DNA of 64,000 nt. It comes from Planctomycetota bacterium. GTDB taxonomy: Bacteria; Planctomycetota; PLA2; JAEUHO01. The stretch lies in contig JANQJW010000023.1 of the NCBI GenBank assembly GCA_028281445.1, positions 1-64,000 of the forward strand, written 5' to 3'. Below are positions 23,162 to 31,920 of this stretch, piece by piece (the stretch's first letter is position 1; every line of letters starts with the position of its first letter). The notes under the pieces were generated by a model. The model was not told the origin of the DNA and made no database searches. It saw only the letters and a list, made by a program, of their open reading frames with translations. A program made the translations under genes and the position numbers.

Positions 23162-25483
23162 CTATTCCGTCGTTACGAGCTGCAGGTCGATGTCCTTCGC
23201 CCACTCGATGCGATCGAGGAGCAGGCCTCTCATGTACGGGGCCATCACTGCCGGTGCCGGGCGGCCATTGCTGCGTTGGATCAATAGCCTGAGTGTCTTG
23301 ATCGACTTCAGATCACCGACTCCTGGGTTGCGGATCAGGATCTTAGCGCAGTTACAGGTGCACTCGCTCGCGAGGATACCGTTGATCTTGCGCAGCAGCT
23401 CCTGGTTCGTCAGCGTTCCCACCGGCGCGGGCGCCGCCGGAGCCGACGGAGCGGCCTGCGGTCGAAAGTCGCTCTTGTTGTTCTGGGCTGCCTGACCCTT
23501 GAAGTTCACGAACGGAGGTGCCACGTTCCGAGTCGGGACCAGCTTCTCCACGATGATCACCCTGTGCACCTGGTACGCGATACGCGAGTAGGGATAGACG
23601 GGGACAACGTGTTGCCGCTCTGCCATCTCTCGCGCCGTCCGACCCCGGCAGATGTGGCAGTCGCAGTCCTGCAACTGCGACATGCACTGACGGTTGTTGA
23701 TGACTTCCTTCGCCTTCAGGATCGGATACATGCCCTGAGACGCCATGGAGACGACGTGAATCCGCAGCGTCACGCGCTTGCCGGCCTGGGCCAGCACGGG
23801 GCCCTTCGGCTTGCCGTCGGGACCCGCCTGGGCCTTGAAGCTGGGCACCATCTTGTCCACGGCCGTCGTCCCGGCGCGGCTCAATGCACCGGCGATGTCC
23901 TTCCATGCATCGACGATCGGGCGTGTGATCGCGCTGTTGTCGACTTTCATGCCCATGGCCATGAGCACCCCGCCGGGGCCCTGGGTAAACCGCATGTCCA
24001 TCGATCCCAGGTTGGCCTTGGGATCGATCACGTACTCTTCTTCGAAGTCCGGGAGGTAGATGATGTCGAAGGAGTTCGTCACCTTCTTCTGGTAGACCTC
24101 GTTGTAGGTGCTCAGGCTGATCTCGTTCTGCCCTGTCGGGGCCGTGACGTCGGCGTCCTTCGGGTCCGCTGTGTCGTTTGGGACCGGCGCGACTACCGTG
24201 GGCGGATCGCCCTTCGTGCCGGGTGTGATCAGATCGTTGCCAGTCGTTCTAGAGTCGCCCGCGCCCGCGCCCGCGCCCGCGCCCGGGGCGATGCCTTGCG
24301 CAGCCAACGGAGTGCTTGACTTGGCCTTGGGGCCCGCTTCGCCCGCTCGCATGGACGTGATGTCATCGTTGAGCTTGAAGTTCTTCGATCCGGTGAGGAG
24401 GTCGTACGTGACCACTCCGCTCGTAACGTCCGTGACGACTCCGACCGCGGGATTGTCGCCGGGCCCCGTGATCACGTCTTCTTCGGCGAAGTTGCCGGTT
24501 GCTCCCGTCGGTGTGATCTTCCACTCCGTGACTGGGGTCGTCTCTTCAATGTCACAAGCTGTTCCCGCGGAGAAGATGCGCCCCCTGGGCAGCGGGTTGA
24601 GCTGGTAGGTGACGGTCTGCTTTCCCGCGTCTCCAGAGACACCCTTGATTGTTGCGCGCGCGCGACTCTTCGAGCCGACGATGACGTCGCCCTGCTTGAA
24701 GGCGCCGGATCCTCCGGTGCCGCTGAACTTGCGAGTCCCGTCTCCCGCGCTTGCCACTGCCGAGTTGCCCGGCGTTACCTTCAAGCCGGTGCGACTGGTG
24801 TCGCTCTTCAATAGCGTTACTTCATCGTCCGACTTGAAATCCGTGAGGCGGTACCGGATGACCGGCTTCTTAAGCGAGCCCGCGACTGTCTCGATCGCTC
24901 CGTGTGCAGTCGCGTCTGCCTCCTTCTCGGTGTTGTAGAGACTGCCGCCATCGGGAAACACGAGGGGGCCCCCGTTGCTTCCGCGGAACGCGCGGAGGGG
25001 AACCAGGACGCTGCCCGTGGCTTGCGGCCTGAAATTGCCGGTCGAAGGTTGAGTCGGCGAAGGCGTCGGTGCAGGCGTGGGCACCGGTTTCGGCTTGGGA
25101 GCAGCACGGGTCTCGCCCTTCGCGTCCTCCGGATCCCACAGCATCTCGCCGGGAAGGCACATGTCCTGTCCGACGCCGATGTGGATCAGGTCGTCGGTGA
25201 GCTTGCGCGGGCAGTTCCCGATGATCCGAATGGACTGGCCATCGGGGTTGACCACTGCTTCAACAAGGTACGCACTCGATGTCACAGGGAACGGGTCGTG
25301 TACGACCACGTAGGGACGTGAGCGGTAGAAACGCAAGCCGCACATCGCGTCGGCCATGCGCTGGTCTTCGTCGGTCCAGTTCTCGTAGTCAGCGCGGTTC
25401 GGAACCTTCCGAACAACCGCTGTGGCACATCCGATGGACAGCGCGACCGCAATCAGGGCGCAACACTGGACGATTCCCCGCAT
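23162..25483 (-). CDS. Large lipoprotein of unknown function, co-transcribed with protease
   Basis: A 773-residue lipoprotein; the signal peptide ends in LSIGC and the ATG follows GGGGAGGT. A Pro-rich linker (PKPKPVPTPAPTPSPTQP) near residue 130 and a Gly-Ala linker (GAGAGAGAG) near 425 separate an N-terminal domain, a central region of three or four similar beta-rich segments (each like FKQGDVIVGS or FAEEDVITGP), and a C-terminal domain. The last domain includes a Cys-rich patch, CDCHICRG, and ECTCNC. I do not recognise the family. The repeated GDVI/EDVI segments suggest an adhesion- or phage-tail-like beta structure, but that is a guess. It forms a tight pair with the downstream protease. 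Confidence 0.6.
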   Translation of the reverse strand: MRGIVQCCALIAVALSIGCATAVVRKVPNRADYENWTDEDQRMADAMCGLRFYRSRPYVVVHDPFPVTSSAYLVEAVVNPDGQSIRIIGNCPRKLTDDLIHIGVGQDMCLPGEMLWDPEDAKGETRAAPKPKPVPTPAPTPSPTQPSTGNFRPQATGSVLVPLRAFRGSNGGPLVFPDGGSLYNTEKEADATAHGAIETVAGSLKKPVIRYRLTDFKSDDEVTLLKSDTSRTGLKVTPGNSAVASAGDGTRKFSGTGGSGAFKQGDVIVGSKSRARATIKGVSGDAGKQTVTYQLNPLPRGRIFSAGTACDIEETTPVTEWKITPTGATGNFAEEDVITGPGDNPAVGVVTDVTSGVVTYDLLTGSKNFKLNDDITSMRAGEAGPKAKSSTPLAAQGIAPGAGAGAGAGDSRTTGNDLITPGTKGDPPTVVAPVPNDTADPKDADVTAPTGQNEISLSTYNEVYQKKVTNSFDIIYLPDFEEEYVIDPKANLGSMDMRFTQGPGGVLMAMGMKVDNSAITRPIVDAWKDIAGALSRAGTTAVDKMVPSFKAQAGPDGKPKGPVLAQAGKRVTLRIHVVSMASQGMYPILKAKEVINNRQCMSQLQDCDCHICRGRTAREMAERQHVVPVYPYSRIAYQVHRVIIVEKLVPTRNVAPPFVNFKGQAAQNNKSDFRPQAAPSAPAAPAPVGTLTNQELLRKINGILASECTCNCAKILIRNPGVGDLKSIKTLRLLIQRSNGRPAPAVMAPYMRGLLLDRIEWAKDIDLQLVTTE

Positions 25484-25657
25484 CGATACCTCCCCAACAT
25501 TGAGTAGGTCGATGATAGGAATTCCGGCTGCAGCCCGCAATGGACAGGGGTCTGCGCGGGCACCCGGAACCGTGCCGACACCCCGGCTAGAGACTCGCAA
25601 TTCACATCATTGAGTGTGCAAAGCCTCGACCTCTATCACGGGATTGTCATCCGTGGC

Positions 25658-27643
25658 CTACCCGCGCTCGAGCACGGCGGCGCGGCTGGCGCGCTTGACG
25701 AGATCGAGGAACTCCTTGCGGTAGCCGCCCGGGTCCGCGCCGACGGCGTTACGTGCGGTCTCGTACACGTTCTCCCACGTGGCATTGCCCTTGTGCTCGG
25801 AGTCGCGCAACAGCATGCCGAAGGCCGCGACGGCGGCTGCCCAGCGGAACTCCTGCCCCGCGTTCTCGAAGTCGCCACCCCGGTCGGTGACGTCCTCTTC
25901 GAGAAGCGTGCTACGCGCACCGTCCGGCTGCTTGTACCGAAGGCGCAGGCGGAACAACGCCGGGTGGGTTTCCCGATCCGGCTTGCGCACGCCACGAATG
26001 AAGGGGTTGGGGTCCGAGCCCGGAGCCGGCACCGCTTCTCCCTTGGGCACGATCTCGTAGAGCGCCGTGACCGCGTGGCCGGCGCCGATCTCGCCGGCGT
26101 CCTTCTTGTCGTCGTTGAAGTCCTGGGTCTTGAGGAGACGGTTCTCGTACCCGATCAGCCGATAGCCGGCCACACGATCCGGGTTGAAGAACACCTGGAT
26201 CTTCACGTCCTTCGCGATGGTGATCAGCGTTCCCGCGGCTTCCTCCACCAGGACCTTGCGGCCCTCACGCAGCGAGTCGATGTAGGCGTAGTTGCCGTTG
26301 CCGATGTTGGTGACCGCCTCGAGCCGGCTGTCCTGGTAGTTGCCCGTTCCGAAACCCAGAGCACTGAGGAACACCCCGGTCTTTGCGTTCTTCTCGATCA
26401 GGCGCGTGAGGTCCCCCTGGTTCGTCACGCCGACGTTGAAGTCGCCGTCGGTCGCCAGGATCACGCGGTTCGTACCGCCCTCGATGAAGTTGTTCGCTGC
26501 AATCCGATAGGCGAGCTCGATGCCCGCGCCGCCGTTGGTCGAGCCGCCTGCGTCCAACTGGCCCAACGCCGCCTGGATCGTTTCCTTCTCGCTGCCCGGC
26601 GTCGAAGGCAACACGAGACCCGCGGCGCCTGCGTAGACGACGATGGCGACACGATCTTCGTCCTCCAGGCCGCGGACCAGCTCGGCCATGGAAGCCTTCA
26701 GGAGCGGGAGTTTGTTCGCAGGACGCATCGATCCGGACACGTCGAGCAGGAAGACCAGGTTGGCCGGGGGGCGCTCGGCGCGCGGAATGATGCGTCCCTT
26801 GATTGCGATGCGAGCAAGCCGTCGCTGCGGGTTCCACGGGCACGTGGCGACGTGGACGTGCGCGCGAAACGGCGCCTTGCTTTCACGCGCCGGCGGCTCG
26901 TACGCGTACGGGAAGTAGTTGAGCATCTCCTCGATGCGTACGGCGTCCTTCGGCGGTAGTTGCCCCTGCTCGCGCAGGAAGCGCCGGATGTTGGCGTAGG
27001 ACGCCGTATCGACGTCGATGCTGAAGGTGGAGGTGTGATCGACGCCGACACGGCGGAAGGGGTTGTGGTGGATGCGGTCGTAAGCCTCCCGGCTGCGCGG
27101 ACCGCAGCCCCGGTGGGCACGGTTCTCGCGCTCCTTGACCGGGTTGGGCGCGGCGGGCGGCCGGCCGCCGCCACCGGCGCCAAAGCCCCGGTCGCAGCAA
27201 CCGCCACGGCCTGCGAACGCTCCGCCTGCGCCTCCGCCGATCCCGATCGTCCCGTTGTTGGCCGGGCCTTCGAACGGCGCGCCCGAGAGGCCGACCGTCT
27301 CGCCGAATGACTCCTGGTAGGGCAGCTCCTCGTCGGCCAGGGGTTCGTCCACTATCACGGGCTCTTCGGAAACGACCGCGATCTCGGGGGCGAGGTCACA
27401 GTCGACGTCGTACTCGACCTCGTCCGGCATGCGCCGGCCCTCGCGCACGAGCGCGTTCGCGGGCAGTAGACCTTCGTCAGTCGGAACCGCTCCGGGCAGG
27501 AGCGCGATGAGGCCCACGATGAGGAAGCCGTACGCCGAGACCGCCATCAGGCCGAAGCCGACGGCCGTCTGGTAGGAGTCGCGGCGGCGGCGACGGGCGA
27601 GATCCTGTTGCTCCGTAGACGTACCGGTGGCGTCGGGGTTCAT
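25658..27643 (-). CDS. YfbK-type von Willebrand A domain protein
   Basis: A 661-residue membrane protein. One transmembrane segment (27-49) is followed by a Gly-rich region (GGGAGGAFAGRGG). Then come the vWA N-terminal domain typical of YfbK (DHTSTFSIDVDTASYANIRR), the vWA domain with the metal-ion adhesion site DVSGSM, and the C-terminal DUF3520 region (KDVKIQVFFNPDRVAGYRLI). The family is exported or periplasm-facing and often sits next to ECF sigma factor genes, but none is seen here. The start is the ATG after GGAGGAAAAGTG, with an in-frame GTG directly before it. Confidence 0.85.
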   Translation of the reverse strand: MNPDATGTSTEQQDLARRRRRDSYQTAVGFGLMAVSAYGFLIVGLIALLPGAVPTDEGLLPANALVREGRRMPDEVEYDVDCDLAPEIAVVSEEPVIVDEPLADEELPYQESFGETVGLSGAPFEGPANNGTIGIGGGAGGAFAGRGGCCDRGFGAGGGGRPPAAPNPVKERENRAHRGCGPRSREAYDRIHHNPFRRVGVDHTSTFSIDVDTASYANIRRFLREQGQLPPKDAVRIEEMLNYFPYAYEPPARESKAPFRAHVHVATCPWNPQRRLARIAIKGRIIPRAERPPANLVFLLDVSGSMRPANKLPLLKASMAELVRGLEDEDRVAIVVYAGAAGLVLPSTPGSEKETIQAALGQLDAGGSTNGGAGIELAYRIAANNFIEGGTNRVILATDGDFNVGVTNQGDLTRLIEKNAKTGVFLSALGFGTGNYQDSRLEAVTNIGNGNYAYIDSLREGRKVLVEEAAGTLITIAKDVKIQVFFNPDRVAGYRLIGYENRLLKTQDFNDDKKDAGEIGAGHAVTALYEIVPKGEAVPAPGSDPNPFIRGVRKPDRETHPALFRLRLRYKQPDGARSTLLEEDVTDRGGDFENAGQEFRWAAAVAAFGMLLRDSEHKGNATWENVYETARNAVGADPGGYRKEFLDLVKRASRAAVLERG

Positions 27644-27759
27644 CACTTTTCCTCCGCAACCGCACCGACGGCGGTGTCAGTTTCGAGTCAGCGCCTCGTT
27701 CGAGGTTGCTCGATGCGTTGCCAGGCAGGGAAACGTGATCGCAACGACCCGGTTCGCGG

Positions 27760-29121
27760 CTACTTCCCGCCCGTTGTGAACATCCATCGGTAGACGAACG
27801 GTTTGCCGCTCGGCATCGGGACCTCGACTTCGCACGCATGCTCCGTCTTCGGATTCAGGGCGATGTAGGGGATGAGCGCCACGTTGCCGCGGTTCGACGC
27901 CGTGACGCCCGGGTGTGGCGGCTTGCCCGGGTAGTGGAAGTGTCCTTCGACGGGCCTCTTCTTGCGCTTCGCACGCACGACGAGCCGGGGTGCCGCCGGC
28001 AGGTCCGATATCCAGTAGAGCGGCTCGGAGAAGACGTTGACGGCCGTGCCGAGTAGCGAGGACTTCTCCGGCACCGGCCGCGGGTGCTCGCCCTGGGGGT
28101 GGAACCGGATGCGCACCTTCTCCATGCCGTGCGGCGGGTACACGAGGATCGCGTCCTTCAGCGGCCCGCCGCGGTGCTCGAAGACGTTGAGCATGAAGAC
28201 GCCCTTGTGGAAGATGATCGCCGTGTGTGTGAGTCCGGGTTGCAGCGGCCGCGTGCGGTGAAAGAGCGTCGCGAATTGCATCTTGAGCGCCGAGAGCGCG
28301 GAGGCGTCGCCCCAGCCGATGATCGAGTTGCGTCCGGCGCGGTCGCCCTCGGGCGTGTAGAGCGGTAGCTTGGGATTCTCTTCATGCGTCTGTGAGTCGT
28401 AGGCGGCCGCATACTCGGCGTGCTTGCGCATCGCTGCTTCGAGCGTCGCGTCGTAGGCGACCGGGAGCGCGCCGCATTGCTGCCTGCGCCACTGAAGCAG
28501 GCACCAGGCCGCGCCATGGTCTCGTTTGCGCGGGTGAGGCAGCTTCACCTCTGCGATCTGCCAGGTGCCGTCGCTGCTCTTGCGGAAGCGCCTGCCGCCG
28601 TGCGCGCTCCAGGCCTCACCGCGCCACGGGCCGACTGTGCAACTCTGCGGCGCCACGTACCCGTCGCCGTCGCTTCCCAGCACGCCGTCGCGGTCGCTGT
28701 CCACGAGGTGGCCGCGAGCGCGCGGCAGGGGCAGCGCGAGCGCCAAGGCGCTGGAAACGCGCAGCGCGCCGCCCGGGGTCTCCACGCGAACCCACAGCGG
28801 GTACCGGGTCCCCAGGGCGCGCAGCGTCAGGCGGCCGGGGAGCGTCACGCGCCCGGACTGGGTGGCCTCGGCACCTTCCTTCACCGCGGTCCACGCCGCC
28901 GCCTTGTCGTGCTTCCGCGGCGTAAAGCGTAGAGACCAGCCGTCGATCGCGAGCGCGTCGCCGTCCGCCAGGCGCACCTCGTGCTCCACGATCGGGCTGC
29001 GGAGGTCCTGGCGCTCCGCCGCGGCGAGCGCCACGGGCTTCCACGTGGCGTCCTGCTCCTCGCCCCGCGCTGCGGACACGACTCCGAGGACGAGCAGGAA
29101 CGGAACGAGTCTCAGCCGCAC
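27760..29121 (-). CDS. Secreted protein with probable CAP (SCP/PR1-like) domain
   Basis: A 453-residue exported protein with a classical signal peptide (LVPFLLVLGVVSAARG). A central region reads ATLEAAMRKHAEYAAAYDSQ, then THEENP and GRNSIIGWGDASALSALKMQ, which resembles the CAP/SCP domain found in many secreted bacterial proteins; this is a moderate match by eye. The first 150 residues form beta-rich sequence ending in a Ca-loop-like VDSDRDGVLGSDGDGY. The C-terminal 100 residues may be an immunoglobulin-like domain. The GTG start lies six bases after TATCAC, which supports this start over longer readings. Confidence 0.6.
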   Translation of the reverse strand: MRLRLVPFLLVLGVVSAARGEEQDATWKPVALAAAERQDLRSPIVEHEVRLADGDALAIDGWSLRFTPRKHDKAAAWTAVKEGAEATQSGRVTLPGRLTLRALGTRYPLWVRVETPGGALRVSSALALALPLPRARGHLVDSDRDGVLGSDGDGYVAPQSCTVGPWRGEAWSAHGGRRFRKSSDGTWQIAEVKLPHPRKRDHGAAWCLLQWRRQQCGALPVAYDATLEAAMRKHAEYAAAYDSQTHEENPKLPLYTPEGDRAGRNSIIGWGDASALSALKMQFATLFHRTRPLQPGLTHTAIIFHKGVFMLNVFEHRGGPLKDAILVYPPHGMEKVRIRFHPQGEHPRPVPEKSSLLGTAVNVFSEPLYWISDLPAAPRLVVRAKRKKRPVEGHFHYPGKPPHPGVTASNRGNVALIPYIALNPKTEHACEVEVPMPSGKPFVYRWMFTTGGK

Positions 29122-29127
29122 CACCCG

Positions 29128-29133
29128 GTGATA
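29128..29133 (-). promoter_or_regulatory. Probable leaderless -10 element (TATCAC)
   Basis: TATCAC on the minus strand ends six bases before the GTG start of the CAP-like secreted protein gene. Confidence 0.4.
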
Positions 29134-29191
29134 CCCCGCGGTGCGAGGCGCGGGAACCCTTCCCTGCCGGGGCGTCCCCGTGGCGAGACTC

Positions 29192-29767
29192 TCACGCGTC
29201 CCGACCGGGGAACGCATCGTGGGCGAGTACGCGCGCGGCCTGGGCGACGTGGCGTGCGTCGTGCACGACGAGCAGGTGCGCCGCGTCGCCGAGACGGAAG
29301 CGGATCAAGCCCGACACCGGACTCTTGACCTTCACGCGCAGGTCGTAGCCTTCGAGCGTGCGCAGCATCGCTTCGAGACGTTCTTGCACGGCGAGGAAGC
29401 GTGGCAGGGCATCGCTCGGCGGCTCGCCCTGATCGGCGCGGAACTTCCCCGGTGCCTTGAGCTTGCGCTTGGCACCGGGTGCGAGCATGCCGATGAACTT
29501 CGCAGCCCACGGACCGCCCTGGAACGCGGGCGGTGCGTCCGTGGCGACGTGCTTGGCGAGAACGCCGTCCATGTTGTCCAGGTACTTCGTGTCCGTGATC
29601 GTGAGGTGCTCGAGGCAATCCGCGACGCCCCAACCGCCCTCCGGCGGTCGCCAGGCGAGCTGCTCGGGGGACAGGTCACTGAATCGCTCGCGAACCGTCG
29701 TACCGACCGCCTGGGCGTCTTCTAGGAGGCCGGCCAGATGCGTCGCGCATTCCACCGGGTCGGGCAC
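29192..29767 (-). CDS. DinB-like four-helix protein
   Basis: A 191-residue soluble protein of the DinB/YfiT superfamily, four-helix-bundle proteins that bind a divalent metal with three histidines and often act as thiol-dependent transferases or detoxification enzymes. The candidate metal ligands are His in CLEHLTITD and the two His in VVHDARHVAQA, in the usual positions. The motif LAWRPPEGGWGVADC precedes the first. The GTG start has GGAGG eight bases upstream. No pathway is indicated by the neighbours. Confidence 0.8.
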   Translation of the reverse strand: MPDPVECATHLAGLLEDAQAVGTTVRERFSDLSPEQLAWRPPEGGWGVADCLEHLTITDTKYLDNMDGVLAKHVATDAPPAFQGGPWAAKFIGMLAPGAKRKLKAPGKFRADQGEPPSDALPRFLAVQERLEAMLRTLEGYDLRVKVKSPVSGLIRFRLGDAAHLLVVHDARHVAQAARVLAHDAFPGRDA

Positions 29768-29789
29768 GTGACGTTCCTCCGCGCCGGGC

Positions 29790-29795
29790 TATCGT
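29790..29795 (+). promoter_or_regulatory. Probable leaderless -10 element (TATCGT)
   Basis: TATCGT ends seven bases before the GTG start of the small lipoprotein gene. It lies in the 35-base gap between two divergent genes. Confidence 0.4.
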
Positions 29796-29802
29796 CACCG
29801 GC

Positions 29803-30159
29803 GTGAACACGATGACACGCGTACTGCTGCTCGTCACCCTCTTGCCGGTCCTGACTGCCTGCGGGGGGAAGGGGGCGTCTACCTCTGTCCGCGTCGACCC
29901 GCAGAACGAGGCCGTCGTGACGTTCCAGGGGAAGCGTACGTTCGCGGTGACCATCTCGAACCAGGGGCCTTCGCCCATCGAGGTGCTCTGGCCCACACGC
30001 ATGCTCGACACGACCCTGCCTCCCGGCTCCGACTCCGGACAGACGATCGCGTCCGGCGAAGCGATACGCATCCGCTGCAGCGCTTCCGAGGGATCCGTGG
30101 TGCAACTCACGTCGCCGCGCGCCAATGGCGTGCGCGTGCAGGGGACGAGCACGAAGTAG
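29803..30159 (+). CDS. Small lipoprotein of unknown function
   Basis: A 118-residue lipoprotein. The signal peptide ends in LPVLTAC (Cys20). The mature part is a single beta-rich domain (VRVDPQNEAVVTFQGKRTF and VTISNQGPSPIEV), possibly immunoglobulin-like. The family is not recognised. It is divergent from the DinB-like gene and convergent with the next large lipoprotein gene, 13 bases from its end. Confidence 0.6.
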   Translation: MNTMTRVLLLVTLLPVLTACGGKGASTSVRVDPQNEAVVTFQGKRTFAVTISNQGPSPIEVLWPTRMLDTTLPPGSDSGQTIASGEAIRIRCSASEGSVVQLTSPRANGVRVQGTSTK

Positions 30160-30172
30160 AACGTCTGCGCCC

Positions 30173-31666
30173 TCAGGGAGCGGGGACGAAGTGCGCCTCG
30201 ATGGCCTGATCCGAGCCGGCGACGAAGGAGATCGTCGGCCGCGTCGGATCGCCGCCCACGCCGACCCAGTGGCTGAACCGGTGGCCCGCGTACGGCGCGG
30301 CCGTCAGCTCGAAGCGCACGCCTTCGGCGAATGCCTGTTCGCAGAGACCACCCGCACAGAACAGCACCGGGGGGTCGCTCGTGACCGCGCCGCCGCCCGC
30401 AACCGCCACGCCGATCACCGCTGCGGGAATCGTCTCGAGATCTTCGAGGACGCGCCCCGCGATCCCGCGTTCCGTCACGTACACGGTGACTGCATCGCCC
30501 TGACCATTACCGGCCAGGCTCGGCTCGCGCCCCTCCCCGATCGCTATCGGTTCGGCCCATGCGTCGAGCGCATCATGCGGAACCGCATGCACGACCTCGT
30601 TGGTGTCCTGGAAGATCACCACGGCGTTGCCCTCGTCGTCTACAGCGGCAAGCGGCGGACCGCACGACGGCACCGCGGGCGCGATCGACACGGCTTCATC
30701 CGTGCCGCCCGTCGGCGTCACGGACGCCACGAACACCTCGCCGGCCTCCGGCGGTCCCACGCAGAAGCTGACGACGCCGTTTCCGCCCGGTGCGACCGCG
30801 ACATCCGGCGTGTGCGCCGGCAGTACGTCTGTTCCGACGGGACGGGGCACGATGGCCGGCGGCACCCAGGCGACATCCGCGACGTACTCGCTCACGAGGA
30901 TCTCGCCGTCGTGCTCGAAGGCCACCACGGCATCGCCCTCGTCGTCCACGCCGACGTCGGGGTTGGCTCCGGATCCGAAACCGACGACCGCATCCCACTG
31001 CGCCTCGGACTCGTCGTAGCGGCGCGCTGCGATCGTTCCGTCGCTGCGCTCCCATACGACGACGACGTCGCCGGTGCGGGCGATGGCCACCTCGGGGTCG
31101 CCCGCGTCCACCGCGGGCGCCGTGTCGAGCGTCACCGGAGGCAGCCAACCCTGGGCATTGTGCGGGCGCACGACGACCTCGCCGTCCTGCTCCCAGACCA
31201 CGACGCCGTCGCCTTGCTCGTTCATCGCGATCTGGGCATCCACGGCCGTGGGCTCCTGCGGATCGCTGATCACCACGGGCGGCTGCCAGCCATCGCCGAC
31301 CTCGAACTCGGCGCCGACAATCACGCCGTCCCGCTCCCACACGACGACAGCGTCTCCGTCGCCGTCAGTTGCTGCCTGCGGCCGCTCGGCCGCGCCGACG
31401 TCGTCGCTGATCTGCCGGCTCGGAACCCAGCCGTGACCCGGGATGTAGCGTTCGGCGTACACGGCGCCGTCGCCGACCCAGGTGCAGGTCGCCTTGCCGT
31501 TGGCCGCCAGCGTCACGTTCGGCGCGCTGCGCGCCGTCGGGCCCGGCGGATCGAAGTCGACGTCGTCGACGAAGACATCCGGTGTCGTCTCCACCGCGCC
31601 CAAGCCGCAGGCAGAGAGCGCGAGAAACGCGGCGCAAAGACATCCCATCCGCAGTGCACGCACCAT
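30173..31666 (-). CDS. Lipoprotein with beta-propeller-like repeats and C-terminal InlB-type repeat
   Basis: A 497-residue lipoprotein (signal ending ALSAC). It contains about eight repeats of 40-50 residues with the pattern GDAVVVWE-D-G and ARRYDE, as in surface beta-propellers that repeat phrases such as DGDAVVVWERDG. The last 70 residues fit the bacterial InlB_B/Flg_new-like repeat (FELTAAPYAGHRFSHWVG), usually a wall- or surface-exposed module. The start is the ATG with GGAGG six bases upstream; a longer reading starts inside the promoter region. It is probably a surface-exposed binding protein with unknown ligand. Confidence 0.7.
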   Translation of the reverse strand: MVRALRMGCLCAAFLALSACGLGAVETTPDVFVDDVDFDPPGPTARSAPNVTLAANGKATCTWVGDGAVYAERYIPGHGWVPSRQISDDVGAAERPQAATDGDGDAVVVWERDGVIVGAEFEVGDGWQPPVVISDPQEPTAVDAQIAMNEQGDGVVVWEQDGEVVVRPHNAQGWLPPVTLDTAPAVDAGDPEVAIARTGDVVVVWERSDGTIAARRYDESEAQWDAVVGFGSGANPDVGVDDEGDAVVAFEHDGEILVSEYVADVAWVPPAIVPRPVGTDVLPAHTPDVAVAPGGNGVVSFCVGPPEAGEVFVASVTPTGGTDEAVSIAPAVPSCGPPLAAVDDEGNAVVIFQDTNEVVHAVPHDALDAWAEPIAIGEGREPSLAGNGQGDAVTVYVTERGIAGRVLEDLETIPAAVIGVAVAGGGAVTSDPPVLFCAGGLCEQAFAEGVRFELTAAPYAGHRFSHWVGVGGDPTRPTISFVAGSDQAIEAHFVPAP

Positions 31667-31744
31667 GGCACCTCCGCGTCCACGGTACACCCGGCGGGGT
31701 AGCCTGAGTAGGGCGAGACCTCCGGCAACGGGAGCGGGTAATTG

Positions 31745-31920
31745 GGGCCTGTACGAAAACGCTCCGTTGCGAGCCCGGCGAGACCGCAGCGAGCTGGAGT
31801 CACGGCGAGCGGTTCTGGCCGCAGGCGTGCTCTGTGCACGTCGAGGACCAGGTTCCGAGCTGGGACCCAGCGCAGCGAGAGAATCGTCGGGCGCAGTAGG
31901 AGCTGTTTTCGTGCAGGCCC
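31745..31920. repeat. MITE-like element with 22-bp imperfect terminal inverted repeats
   Basis: The left end reads GGGCCTGTACGAAAACGCTC and the right end, in reverse complement, GGGCCTGCACGAAAACAGCT, i.e. about 22-bp terminal inverted repeats with two differences around a 176-bp unit. No open frame with a transposase motif lies inside. The right end stops exactly at the stop codon of the TPR gene. Such non-coding units are usually mobilised by a transposase elsewhere in the genome. No second copy is visible in this window. Confidence 0.6.
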
